DNA from: Blasia pusilla
Taxonomy: Eukaryota; Marchantiophyta; Marchantiopsida; Blasiales
Direction: 5' to 3'
DNA: 64,000 nt
Assembly (NCBI GenBank): GCA_050084515.1
Contig: CM114272.1
Span: 26,846,001 to 26,910,000, forward strand
A program made the position numbers and the translations under genes. Below, piece by piece: positions 44,795 through 56,833 of the stretch. The stretch's first letter is position 1. Each line of letters starts with the position of its first letter. The notes beneath the pieces were generated by a model. It had not been told where the DNA came from, did no database searches, and worked only from the letters and a program-made list of their open reading frames with translations.

Positions 44795-45600
44795 TTGTTT
44801 GTGACATCACCAAATAAACGCAAGTATCCGTGAAGTACACATTAGAAATGTGGTAAGTTAAATATTGTTTGAATGTGTAGTTTTTACCATTGCCACTTCC
44901 ATTCTCCACATTTAAATACTGATAATGAATGTTTTTTTGCAGATAAGATATTAGCATCTCAGCCAACCTTCCTTGGAGAATCCACACATACACTATTTTT
45001 CTGACTTACTATTGTTTTGTTACCATTATGCATATTTTTTACAAAACTATCGACATAGTTTTTGGCTACTATATCTCTGATTATGCATAACTTTTGTAAC
45101 TGGTTATGAACACTTTACTAAATATTGAATATATGCACATCATTTTGAAGAAGCTCTCATGTCTTCAGAATATATCAAATTCTCGCAACACATTTTGTAC
45201 TCTTCTAAATAAAGTCTGCATTCTATGTTATATCCATTTGTTCTCTTTTCTACATCAACAAATTGTCTTCTGTTCATGATATGCTCTGTGGATGAATTGA
45301 TGTATTTTGAGCCATATTCCATGAAGGTGCTAAAATTATTCTTAGCTCCAATACAATCTTTCCTTACTTTTATGCTTCATGATTTACTTTATCACATTAC
45401 TATGCCACAATTCTAATCTTCTATTACTCTAGTTCTTTCCATTACAGCGTTAAGGTCTACGCCTACGCCGCCGTGTTCGTCGTGGACCACTACATCAAGC
45501 TGCTTTATCTTCACATGCAGCCCAACGTACAAACAGTGAAGAGGTCAACTATGTCAATTGAGCCCAAGACGTCAACTCGAACATCCATAGTGATTAACAA

Positions 45601-45888
45601 ATGACCCACTCATCTAATGATGACTATATTAGTTCTGTTAGAGCAGTTGAGCATAGGCTCCTTAAGTTGTCTTCAGAAGTCATTGATCTTAATGCTGCTC
45701 TATTCTCTTCACTCCAAGCCAACCAAGAGCACATTAGTGAGATTGTAGGTTTCAAAAATCAGTTGGATGAAGTAAAGCAAAAAGTTTCTGATTTTGCTAG
45801 ACGTCTTCAACCACTTATACAAAACAATCCACATCTTTGTCTACAGCTTGGTATCATTCAATCCATGTTGAGAAACAATAGAACATAG
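45601..45888 (+). CDS. Coiled-coil frame downstream of the Helitron accessory gene
   Basis: 95 codons with a strong helical, heptad-like pattern (AVEHRLLKLSSEVIDLNAAL, then IVGFKNQLDEVKQKVSDFAR). No family recognised. It may be the last exon of the accessory gene above (an AG acceptor at about 45446 precedes an Arg-rich segment) rather than an independent gene. Confidence 0.4.
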   Translation: MTHSSNDDYISSVRAVEHRLLKLSSEVIDLNAALFSSLQANQEHISEIVGFKNQLDEVKQKVSDFARRLQPLIQNNPHLCLQLGIIQSMLRNNRT

Positions 45889-45899
45889 ATATCAAGGAA

Positions 45900-46690
45900 T
45901 CTCTTTACTTTAGATGTTACCAATATATAACTCTTGGCAATTCAATGTTGTACAATGTGCCACATACCATGTGGAAATTGAACTAAATCGTTATGCATAT
46001 TTTTTTTTCAATCTTGTTGCTTATTTACTTAGTCATTTTTTTCCAAAAGTTCCAAGCACCATTATAACTCTTACCCTATTGCATGTATAATTAAGATCCA
46101 TTTGTCTTCATTCTACTCTGCACTTAAATACTTGTAAATTTTGATACTTTGGACTGTTATGTTGCTCTCAGAAATCCACACACACAACTCCATGCAAAAC
46201 TCAAGCGGAGATGAACTTATCTCTTCTTTTATGCTTTCTATTTGCTTAAAACTTTACTGCTTATATTTTCTTATATTTCTCCAATGTCAAATACATGCCC
46301 TACAGATTACTTCAATCTAACATTTCCTTACTTGTGGAAATGTTAGATTCATTGTGGTGAGCAATTTTAGGACCGAACTCCATCTCTCAATCCATATTCC
46401 ATATCTTCCCTTTTTAAGAGCTATTCACAAACCCCACATCAATCGACCCTCAAATTTTATTATTTGAAACCATTGCATTTACTTAAAACACTGTGTTCCA
46501 GGACTCACCACACTTATTATCTTCATTCAAATAAAGCTTATTATAAAACAAATAAAAAAATACATTTGTATCTTTTATCTCCTTTTACATGAACTACGCA
46601 TTTTCTTTCCGTCACCCTCATCAACCCTTACACCTCAATACTCAACCTTCGATTTTTTTTTAGTGACTTAAAAGATTTTCAACACCATAA
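45900..46690. other. AT-rich sequence with a 14-bp stem hairpin
   Basis: No gene. AATCTAACATTTCC (46314-46327) and GGAAATGTTAGATT (46336-46349) form a perfect 14-bp inverted repeat with an 8-nt loop. It lies about 0.4 kb past the last Helitron-linked frame, but no CTRR follows at the usual distance, so it is only a candidate terminus. Confidence 0.5.
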
Positions 46691-46695
46691 AAAGA

Positions 46696-46789
46696 TAGCT
46701 AAATAGGCCGCATACTTGGTTTGTTACATTTTCGAAAAAATATAGCTAAATAGGCCGCATACTTGGTTTGTTACATTTTCGAAAAAATG
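46696..46789. repeat. 47-bp direct tandem duplication upstream of the PDI gene
   Basis: TAGCTAAATAGGCCGCATAC to ACATTTTCGAAAAAA occurs twice, at 46696 and 46743, identical over at least 46 nt. It lies about 410 nt before the PDI start codon, so it could alter the promoter. The identity implies a recent duplication. Confidence 0.95.
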
Positions 46790-47099
46790 AGGTTGGGTTT
46801 GACACGCACGAATCGGCACGGTGCGCCCTGTGATCACGCCATAGGGCCCACCGTACGGAAACCGCCGATTGCATCCGGGAAGACGGCGGGACTGCCAACA
46901 GTAATGCCGCCGAGGGATTGCTGCGCATATTCTCTGCTTTCCCAGTAGGATGTCCCCAACCTACACTTGAATCGTGATGGCAATTCGATTGCGATCGTAA
47001 CGCGGAATGTGGTACTGAAAGTGGACTTCTGTCCTTATAATCGTGCACTCTGTTGTGGCTTGGTTAGATGCGAGACGCTAGCGCGGGGGTGCATCATTC

Positions 47100-47198
47100 A
47101 TCTCTAGATTTTTTGCATATCAACAAGCCCGTGATCCACCTCGCGTCGAGAACTTAATCGTAGGTTTCAGCGCACTCGAAGAGAGAGAGAGAGAGAGA
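47100..47198 (+). promoter_or_regulatory. 5' leader of the PDI gene with GA repeat
   Basis: An (AG)n run, AGAGAGAGAGAGAGAGA, ends directly before ATG 47199. GA-rich leaders are common in plant genes. The ATG was chosen because it opens a hydrophobic signal peptide and all downstream exon phases agree with it. Confidence 0.5.
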
Positions 47199-50100
47199 AT
47201 GCGGCGGCGGGCGGGATTATGGGTGCTGGTTACCATAGGATTGCTGCTGGTTCTTCCGGAGGTAGTAGCGGTGGTTGAGGAGGACCACGTTGAAACTCTG
47301 TCTGCAGAGGCGGGGGATGTTCTGGAGGACGAATGGGAAGATCTCGAAGATGACGATGAGAATTCAACCGGAACCTCGCGTGCCGCGAACACAGTAGGGG
47401 GTGTACGGAACGCACTGCTTCAGCTCAATGATCAGAATGCTGTGAAAATCCTCAAATCGCACGAATATGTACTGGTTATTGGCTACGCCTCGTGGTGCAA
47501 GCAAAGTGCCGCGGTAATGGTGGATTTCGCTGAAGCTGCTTCCATTCTGGCCAGGAAAGGTAGCTCTGTAGTTTTAGCGAAGATTGATGCAATTGCCAAT
47601 CCGGAGACGGCTGGGCGTTACAACATCAAAGGATTTCCGACTATTCTTTTTTTCAGAAATGGATCGGAGGAAATCTACGGTGCAGGACACACAAGGTACC
47701 ATCAAAGGACACTCCTGAAAAGGTTGCATAGGCTCATAATTTTGTCGATCATTAAGAAGTGAAGCACCTTCTTAATTTGGCATTTCTTCTTCGGTTCTCC
47801 CGCTCGCTACGGTATGGTGACGAGAACCAATTTTCTCTAGAAGTCATCATTTGCACTCGCATTGGAGCTCTTGACAGTACTTGGTAGTCGTACCCATACG
47901 AAAATACATTTTCCTTGTATAATGCTGCAGGTGTGGGACGAGCTTATAAACCTTCAGTGTAACGATCATGATCCAAGGAATGACATTTGCACGAGCTACT
48001 TTTTGTTCTAAAAATTGCTGATTGAGGCCTAGCCTAAATCTGACTGTGTCTACACTCACTTATGGGGTCCAATTGAGTTTTGAGATTCGAAGGTGCTTAA
48101 GCATCTCCGGTGGTGTTCCCCATTCTTTTTTAATTGTATTGAAAAGGATTCGTCTTCAATTACAAGGGATCTTGAATGCTGAAAATGCTTACTTTCTGAG
48201 CAGTGTTGAGTTTGTGAATTGGGTGCGAAAACGGACCGGTTTTCCAGCAACCACAGTCTCAACTATTGGCGGAGCAGAGGAAATTCAAAGCCTTAAAAAC
48301 ACTTTGGTGGTTGGGTTTTTTGAAAAATTTGAGGTAAGAAGGTGTCCGACCACCGCTCCAGACACTCAGGACCTGAGAAAGTTTTTTCTAGATTCTGTCT
48401 TGATATTCAGTTTGGTGGAAGATATCACGAAATTGGTGCCTCCATATTATGTACGGATGGGAGAGTTGTGGGTGTACGCTAAGTTGAATTAAAGTTATTT
48501 TTTCAAAAGAATGCTTGAGAGAGATGAGTAAAATGTCTAATATGCCGAGTGTGGATGAGTTTCATGAATTCTTGTAACTGACTGTTTTCGTGCAGGGTCC
48601 TGAGTATGAGGAATTCATAGCTGTATCTGTAGATGAGGATGTCGAGTTCATTCAAACAACCATTGCGGAAGTAGCAAAGTCATTCAGCTTGGAAATAGGA
48701 GATAGAGCTCCAGCAATCGGACTGTGGAAAAGTGTTCCAGAGTATTTTGTGAAGATGGGTGAGTCCTCCAATGATTCACACGGGCATCCAAATTGGCCCA
48801 GATTAAGGATGTAGCGTGGCAATGAAACCTATGACTTGCAATTGTGCATTTCTTTCGTTTTAAGACTTCGATGGCAGTTCACCTGAAAAGCGTCGAAGTA
48901 GTCAAATTATTATCACACTTTCCGTAAATCTCGTAAGGTTAAATGGAATAATTTTGGGCGAGATTTTACTATTTCTCTCGTTCTATGCTATTACTCTCTG
49001 TTGTTGAATCATCTGGTTAGTTCCAGCTTTTAAACGTTCTCCATCCTGCAGGAGGTCAGCTGAAAAGAGGCAATATTAGAGCATTTGTTGATCTGAACAA
49101 ATATGCACTGGTGACAAAATTGCATGCCCTAAACCAGGGATATGTTTACGCAAGCCCTGTGAAGAAGCAGGTAATTTGTGACCATCTGATGATAATAGTT
49201 GGACAATCAGTAATATGTTTCGTCATTTGTAAATAATGTTCATCTGAACTAGATCTAATAGCCTAGTGCCACACATTTTTCTATTATACTAAGTTATCGG
49301 GTGTCTTACAAAATCTGGGAACATTATTAAAATCCAGCATCTGAAATAAGTCTGTGCTTTGAAGGAAAGATGCCTCTCCTTTTTCACATGTTTGATGCCT
49401 TCTATGCCAATCCAATCATTATACAGTAATCAATACTCTTAGACCCCAGCTCAGTCTGCGTCTGTGTGAAAGACCAGTGACACAAGGCAATAAACTTGAG
49501 GTCATTGGAAGGTGAATTGGAAATGGATTTTATAGGAGGATTTATGGTTTAGTCTTCTTGATGCTTGACTGTATGGAATTCCATGCAATGTTCGCATCCT
49601 TGTGTGGGAATCATGGTTACATAATATGTTTTGGAGTGGTCATGGGAAACAGTTGAGGCCATAATGAGTGGGAAACTAGTGTAGTATATCTATCCACTTG
49701 GAGGGTCTACAACAAATCTTGGGTTTTGGTTTTATTGAAACATTGAAATGACCAGCCATTTGTTGAATTACAGCAAACTCAAATCACAATTCTCATTCTT
49801 GTATCAGAAGAGGCCACATCAGGTGATGGGTGGGTATCGGCTGCATTTATGGTCACCTCATTAGATTCTAAACTTTCTACATCCACTATGCCCAAGCACA
49901 AGTCAGATTTCTATCCTAGATATTTGAATGAAGGTCATGTGATTCCAAATTCTGATTGTCAATAATGAGGCTGTCTTGTTTTTTTTTGTATAGGTGCTCC
50001 TTTTTGCAACCATCAATGATTATGAAGCGACCTATCCTCTCTTTATGGTCATAGCAAAGGAATTCAAAGGCATGGTTAGTCTCTCAGCAAATTCAATTGT

Positions 50101-52926
50101 TTTTCATGTCGGTATGTTTCCATTTATTTGATCTTCTTTCTATGATGACCACTACTGCATCCTTCAGTTCTACCATGCCTTTTTCTTTGAAATTGTCAAA
50201 GAGTTTGGGGAGCCTTGTAGTTGTTATGAGCTCACAATGTGTGTTTTCTTGGTCAAAGTAGCCTTGTATGATCTTATCTTCTGATTCAGAAATTATCTTT
50301 CATTTTCAATGTTTGTTTGTTGCAGTTAATATTCCTCTGGGTAGATGTGGAGGATGAAGCGTTTGCAAAGCCCATGCTGACTATGTATGGCATTACAGAA
50401 AGTGAACCAATAGTAAGTGAAGCACTCTCAGTTTAATTGTCCTGACCCCAGTTGCTTTCTCACAGAGTTCTGTTATGATTTGTGTCATCAACCTTGGTGA
50501 CAGCAACCCTGATTTCGCCTCCTAGATTTGAGGAAGTTTTTTGGATTGTTGAAGAGTGCAGACTTCTTACAGGCAGACACATACACCATGTTTTCGAGTT
50601 TTGCTATTGTGCGTTGAGGGAAGTTCTATCTGCTGATTCACTATGTTTGTACCATCCTGTGCGCTTCAGGTGGCTGGCTTTGACAACAGTAATGGTTTTA
50701 AGTATCTGATGGAGTCAGAAGTAACCAAGGAAAATGTCAAGGTGAACGTGCACAAATTTTTTTCGCATAATAAAATCTTTGGTGAAGTTGTCAGATGTGG
50801 CGTGGAAGGAGGACTATCGATAATTGACTTCCAAGATTAAAGAATAATCTTCAATGTGATGAAGGAAGCATCTGATATTTTGTGTGGTTTCTCCATCGTT
50901 TCCTCTTTATGAGCTTGAGGCAGAAAAACGTGTAGGCGGCTTTTGTTTTTATTTTGTTGGTGCTGCATAATTTTTAGCAGATTGTGGTAATTGTTATCTT
51001 ACCATTTTATCTGTCCGGATATAGGCATTTGCGACCAACTTTGCTGAGGGAACAATTAACTTGTACTACAAGTCGGAACCCATACCTAAGAAGGTAATTA
51101 TAAAGGCTTGGAGGTAGTGTTAATTAGGCATAGTTTGATGCCTTCTGTTGTGGTTAGGTCCAATTCAGGATGGTTACACTGCCAGACTGCTTACTAGTGA
51201 GTGCAATGATGGGTTTGCTATTATCTCATACCTCCAAGTTGTAGTCAGAGCTGGCAATACCAATTGGGTTCAATTGTTAGCTGCTGTTATAAGTCACTTC
51301 TTGCCCATGTAATATGCACAGTTTGTTCACACTATGCATTAGTTTGACTATGTTATGCGAACTTCATTCTTATACCCTATCAAGCTCTTGAATGGTTCTC
51401 TCACACATTGAAGGTATCACTGAATACAGAATAAGGGGGAGGTTAAAATTATTGTTGGAAAGACATTTGAGGAACTCGTTCTCAACAGCTCCAAAGATAT
51501 GATTCTCCAGGCATGGCTTCTGTCTGCTCTCTGTGGTTCCCACACGTTAAGATTTCATTGTGTTTTCATTCATGACTGGTGAAATCATATTCTCTGAGAG
51601 AGATGTCTGGACATCATGGTGATTTGTGCTTGCTATTTAGTGCCAACAGAATTTCACCCAGTAACTTTGTTGTCTTCGTGGGCGGCTTGCTAATTGCCAG
51701 GTTTACACACCCTATTGCTATGATTGTGATGCTATGGGCAAAGTATTTGTGAAGCTGGCAAAGCATTTCAAAAACGTTTCTACTCTAGTGTTTGGAAAAA
51801 TAGATGGTGTAGCAAACGAACATCAGGCACTAAAGGTTGGTTTCTCCTCTCAGCTTTCAGTTTCTTTGTGCTCTTCAGATGAAAGAGGAGGCTAAAATTT
51901 CTAAGTGACTTGCCTATGTAGGCCTGTGGGCCGTTAGAGTGGGCAGTTGCTTGGTGAAACATGGAACTAGGAATCCACATCACAGAGCATTAACGTCTTC
52001 TGAGGGTAGTTTGAATTAAAGTAGTCATGTTTTCATTCAGATACAAGTTTGTATTTCAACAGATGAGGGATAATAGGAATGTGGACTCTAATCTTGCCCA
52101 TGTGGATTGATCCCGCCGTCATTAACCTTGCATTCAACTCGAGTTCTTGATTACGCTCATAGTGAGTTGGAATGAGAATCCAAATACTGATATAGATAGT
52201 GAGTTTTAAGTACTTACTGATATGCAATATTGTTCTGGTCTTCTCCAGGTGACTAATTATCCATCAATTCTCTTTTATCCATCAAACACAGGAGGTGGTC
52301 ATCCGGTAAGTCTCCACTCTGCAAGGAGTTTGCAGTCCCATCTCTGCCGACTGTTCTGTTATCAGTTCCAAAAGTGAAGGCAAAGTGAGAATCTGAGTTT
52401 AGTGCAATTTTTAGGTGCTAACACATGGTCCTGGATGTGTGTATGCGTGGTCTTGTCAATGAAGGTACCTGGTCCTTCAAAACCAAATTTGAAGAAACTG
52501 GTGAAGTTTGTTGAGGAGATGTTGAAGCCTTCTGCCTCAAAAGTGGGTCCAACAAATGAACCTGATACACCAACTACAGATATGAAGCTTGTTTCAGAAA
52601 GACATAAAGCAAGTGAACTGGAAAGCGCTTCTACTGTTAAAAAATTGGAGGCTCAAACCCAGGAAACAGATTCTCAGAGTGAGTCAACTTCAACAGAAAG
52701 GGAGGTTTTGAAAGCAGCAGTATCTGAGCAAGGGTCTGATGTGAAAGAAAATAATCTCGTAAAGCATGGAGCTCTCGAAGATGATTTAATTGCGAGAGAA
52801 TCAGAAAGAGAGAAAACCCAACATGCCAATTCAGCAGATATCACCATACCTCGAGAAACTAAGGACCCCATTGTGGACTTACCGGACTCAGACATTGTTG
52901 ATGTCAATTTAAAGGATGAACTATAG
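47199..52926 (+). CDS. Protein disulfide isomerase-like gene, PDIL1-5/1-6 type, twelve exons, KDEL
   Basis: Exons: 47199-47695, 48204-48333, 48596-48758, 49052-49170, 49994-50074, 50326-50412, 50670-50741, 51025-51093, 51430-51510, 51701-51835, 52249-52305, 52465-52926. They sum to 1953 nt, 650 codons plus TAG, with all phases closing. A signal peptide (residues 1-25), an acidic stretch (41-54), thioredoxin fold a with ASWCKQSA (C100, S103) and cis-Pro P147, middle domains, then fold a' with TPYCYDCDAMGK (C439, C442) and cis-Pro P483, and a 150-residue Ser/Thr/Glu-rich tail ending KDEL. It acts in the ER lumen on disulfides. Site a lacks the second Cys, as in plant PDIL1-5/1-6 to my memory; site a' is CYDC. 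The intron after 51510 starts GC. The acidic tail is long for the family. Confidence 0.94.
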
Positions 52927-54384
52927 CTTGTCTAATATTTGTGCTGTCCAGACATCGTCTGCATGATAGTTTTGGGGAGTAATGTACCAGATCAAAACCT
53001 TGCCTGATGCGAATCGATGGCAAACTAGCCATGTTGTATTAGAGGACAGGTTATGCGAGCTTGAAGTTCAAAAGAGGTGTAATCTACTCGCAAGAAAGGC
53101 CTACGAAGGCAACCATGGAAGGCTCTAACCAGAGGTGAAAACGGAAGATGTATTCTCAGTGCCCACATCTCTGTTTGTGTAATCAAGATACCCTTCAACT
53201 CATCAGACTCTGAAGAATCTCATGCATGTTCGAGACAGTGACTACGCAAATGTGTAAATGCCCAATAATTGTTGAAAATTGAGTGAAACAAATTTGATTC
53301 GGGTGGACTATTTCTACAGAGTTGGGACGCAAATCACAAGAACACAACCCACATTCTTGAAATTTTGGTCAGAAACTCAACTTTGTGGAGCTATGTGTTT
53401 CCAACAAGGATTTGATTTGGAGGACTTCTCAAGGGATAATTATTCAAATGGGTTGCAAATAGTTGCACTAGTTGCCAATGAAATCACCTTTAAAACTCCG
53501 AAACTACATAAAAAATTGTCATGATTCGGTTGTTGGGACTTCTCATAGGAGAGTTACTCTTCCTTTCTTCAAAGAGTGGGTTGTTTGCCACTTATGGTAG
53601 GAACTTGTGTAGGTTGTGGATAATTGTGCGCACATGTCACCTTCTTGGAGCCTTAGGGGTCTTGAAAGGGGTTTACGCATAGTTGAGCCTTCTAAGCATA
53701 AACTAGGGCAAGGTGCTATCCATGTGCATTAGATCTGGTTTAGCTCATGCCTCGGGTGGGTTTGGCTCGATTGTTGTTCAATGTTATTAGAGAGCGGTAT
53801 GTTTCACATGTGATTTTCTTTGTGTGGCCTCATCATGCGATGGTGTATGTATAAATGTGATGTGTATGTTTATATGTTATGTTAGTGTATCCATGACAAC
53901 GATGTATGTTGTATAGCGATGCGTATGCGCATGACGAAATCTGTCTCCGTTAAGGTTTATTTCAATGAGCGTATCTTGTGCAAACTGGTGCATTTGATCC
54001 AACAAAATCTAATTTTCAATTCTTCCACGAGGATCTTCATATCTTTTCTTGTGGAATTTGATGATTGCCTTCGATTCCTTGTGGAATTTTGGCCCCAACT
54101 AAGGATTCAACAATGCAATTACGTATTGCACTTTGCTTTCTATGTACTTTGTTGTTGCATTGATGACCATTTGATTATTTGTCTTTCTTGAAGGATGTTA
54201 CCTTTTTGTTTTGCTCCATCTCCAAGATGGCACTTCTCCTTGCATCGTGTATTTTTACTCAATAAAGAATGATCATAGTCGTATTGTGGCCGATACATGG
54301 ATTTTTCTCGGTGTTTTTTATTCATCTAAGCACCATTTGCAAGCATTTCATCCATAGCTCCATCCCCTGTGAATCCTTTGTAGT
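52927..54384. other. 3' flank of the PDI gene, with a possible LTR vestige
   Basis: No gene recognised. ACAACGATGTATGTTGTATAG and GCGTATGCGCATGAC at about 53898-53933 resemble 60916-60950 of the gypsy LTR, so a decayed LTR fragment may precede element 2. 53940-54380 is AT-rich without motifs. Confidence 0.4.
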
Positions 54385-54459
54385 GACCAATGGTTCCGGG
54401 CACTGCATGTGGAGGAGATCGGAGTTTGCAGTTGGTTGCAAGAGAGCGGCCAAGTGTTG

Positions 54460-54952
54460 GTCTTTGAGATTGGGTTGCACCATAGCAACCATCGATACCC
54501 GTGCCGGAGAGTCCTACCGTAGTCACGATGGAGACTTGGGAGCCATATATGGGCCCTAAGTTGACAGGAAAAGAGCGGGGCCGGATACATCAATTCCTTA
54601 GGAGTTATAGGAGTTGCTTTGCGTTTAGCATGGAGGATTTGGGTACTCTCAAGGGACCAGGGATCTACATTGAGTTGTCGAGTGATACGCCGATCCTCTG
54701 ACGACCCTACAAGACCAATGATATGGAGAGGGCTCTGATTCAGAGTAGGAGCCAGGACTTGGTTGGAGCAGGACTAGTGGAGATGTCGCATGGGGAGTAT
54801 GCATCTGCCACCCTCATGCCTGCCGAGAAGGATGTGCATGGCAACTGGACGGATAGGCGGATGTGTGGGGATTACCGGCCTATCAATCGGCAGACGAAGT
54901 CCGATAGGTATGCCATGCCCACTCATGAGGAGATCTTTGATGCGATTGGTAA
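54460..54952 (+). pseudogene. RT N-terminal part of gypsy element 2
   Basis: Frame with RIHQFLRSYRSCFAFSMEDL, SHGEYASATLMPAEKDVHG and MCGDYRPINRQTKSDRYAMP, cut after the codons for EEIFDAIG by the CACTA insertion. One TGA at about 54700. It is closer to the presumed ancestral reading than element 1 (MCGDYRPINRQT has no stop here). Confidence 0.88.
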
Positions 54953-55710
54953 CACTAGTAGAAAAGAGGCCATTTTTAACCCATATGTTTGTGACTCGTG
55001 TTACTAAGAGTCATTCTAGTTACACTTAAATACTTAGAAACTGATCAAATGACTAGCTAATTACTAACAAGATGGTTTAGTCACAATTAGTGACTAATGT
55101 AAACTTAGATGAGGTAGAATACAATCAAAGTTGAGTTTTTTACATCAAACACAAAGCCTTGTATGGTTGGATATAGGGTAAATGGATGTGGAAGATAATG
55201 AAACACTACTTAGGCAATTTAACCCTATCACCTTTCTCTTTCGGGAGGGTTCATTTTGGCTTTAGGGCACTTAGGGTTTAGAGGAAGGGCATGGATTTAG
55301 GGTGCTTAGACTCAAAGGGCATGTATGCAAATATTTTGTAAAGTTATCCCACACCTTGGCTCAACGTTTCTTGGAATTAGCAGTAGAGTTGTGTGTCACA
55401 CGTGAAGCCAAAGAGCGCTCGGCGTGAGAGCACATTTAGGGTTTTCCTTTGAAGGATGCAACCCGCAATCATATTGTGCTTTGTCGTCTCTATTGTGAGT
55501 TCGCACAAGTTGGCAAAAATATGGTGGCGGTCTGAGTGGCGATTAAAGAGCGTTGTCAAAGAGGTCAAGAACCAGGTAATGATTATATTTTTTTCTCTCT
55601 CACAACCTCTCCAAAGTTCTTCATAGCGAGCTGCAAGTAGCAGATTTCATATTCTCGTGGAGTTTGAAAATCTGTATTTGGAGCAAGCAAAAAGTCGAAT
55701 GCTACAATCT

Positions 55711-55821
<111 letters not shown>

Positions 55822-55835
55822 ATTTTTTCCTAGCT

Positions 55836-56522
55836 CTAGCTGGATGAGCTTCTCATAGCCCTTGAGAGTAGGGGTATGGAACCCAAGAGATGATTGTTCG
55901 CCAAGATGAGGGAGGACAAGTTACCCAGCTGCCCCAATTCAATCGGAATCCTCCCCTCCATAATGTTGTTGCTCAAGTCTAACTTACACAGCAAGCTTAG
56001 GCTACTAAAAGAGCTCGGAATGTGCCCATTGAGCATGTTGTGACCCAAGTGCAGAGTGTTGAGGTGCCGAAGATGTCCATGCTCCGATGGAATCGCGCCT
56101 TACAGGCTATTGCTTCCCAAGTTGAGCAAGGCAAGCGACGAGAGGTTCCCCATGCCGGCGCTAAGATTGCCACTGAGCTGATTTCCTTCCAGATTGAGGA
56201 GCTCCAGGTGGTCTTGAGTGAAGTTGTGGGGAACTGGTCCCACAAACCTGTTGTTAGAGAGGTCAAGAATTTGCAGATTTCGAGCTTCCCTACTGATTCG
56301 GGTATGCCCTCGTTCTTGTTGATTGTGATTGTAGAGACCATAGATGAGGCCCCGGACATTGTAGGCAAACGCCAAGTGAGGAAATCGGGAGATGCAATGT
56401 GGAGGCCATGGTATTTTCAGAGGAGAATGAGGATAGTGCAGGGATGTTGGGGAATGGTGGACCAATGGAGTTGGATCAGTTGGATCTTCTGCAAAAGCGA
56501 ATTGTGGTGAGAAGAGCCACAC
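55836..56522 (-). pseudogene. Captured leucine-rich-repeat receptor-type gene fragment
   Basis: One minus-strand frame with a single TAA between two parts. Repeats of the plant extracellular LRR type: NLQILDLSNNRFVGPVPHNF, LELLNLEGNQLSGNLSAGMG, LALLNLGSNSL, LNTLHLGHNMLNGHIPSSFS, LCKLDLSNNIMEGRIPIELG, LSSLILANNHLLGSIP: six LxxLxLxxNxLxGxIP units of 24 residues. There is no transmembrane or kinase part. The N-terminal part (MWLFSPQFAFAED) could be unrelated. LRR units like these recognise ligands in plant receptor proteins. It is carried inside CACTA 2, so it was probably captured by the transposon. Confidence 0.88.
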
Positions 56523-56833
56523 TCAAGAAGAGGACCCGAGAGGCTACCAAGCCGGTGTTGAAATTTGTTGTGCCTTTGTTGCAACAGTTGATATCACGTA
56601 AGAACCCCTCTGTGGTTGTAGGTTATGGCACCTTGGATGATGGTTGTTCTACTTTCCATGGACGTGACATTCCAGATGGGCATTTTGTTCTCCATTTGAG
56701 AGAGGTCTCCAAGAAGAAATATGTATTTCCATTTCCAAATATGGCTGACGATCCACCGCAAATTTATGTTGGAGATGCCATTGATAGTGTAGTGTTATGG
56801 CCATCTCATCTTGTTATGCCTTCTCATAAATAG
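56399..56833 (+). CDS. CACTA 2 transposase-associated C-terminal domain, fused to antisense LRR sequence
   Basis: 144 codons. Residues from about 40 (RRATLKKRTREATKPVLK, then VVGYGTLDDGCSTFHGRDIP, then FPFPNMADDPPQIYVGDAID) match the C-terminal block of plant CACTA/Ptta proteins. The first 40 codons overlap the LRR fragment in antisense (56399-56522), so the start is not native. This explains how the frame runs open into the captured gene. Tnp2 itself is missing, so mobility would need another element. Confidence 0.7.
   Translation: MEAMVFSEENEDSAGMLGNGGPMELDQLDLLQKRIVVRRATLKKRTREATKPVLKFVVPLLQQLISRKNPSVVVGYGTLDDGCSTFHGRDIPDGHFVLHLREVSKKKYVFPFPNMADDPPQIYVGDAIDSVVLWPSHLVMPSHK

Larger units (their letters stand above)
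38756..45900 (+). mobile_element. Helitron (rolling-circle transposon), decayed, with accessory frames
   Basis: Plus-strand order: Cys-rich N-terminal region, Helitron Rep with HUH and Tyr motifs, Pif1-type helicase, then two or more extra protein frames. The termini (5' TC, 3' hairpin plus CTRR) were not identified with certainty. The coding regions hold several stops and frameshifts. Confidence 0.8.
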
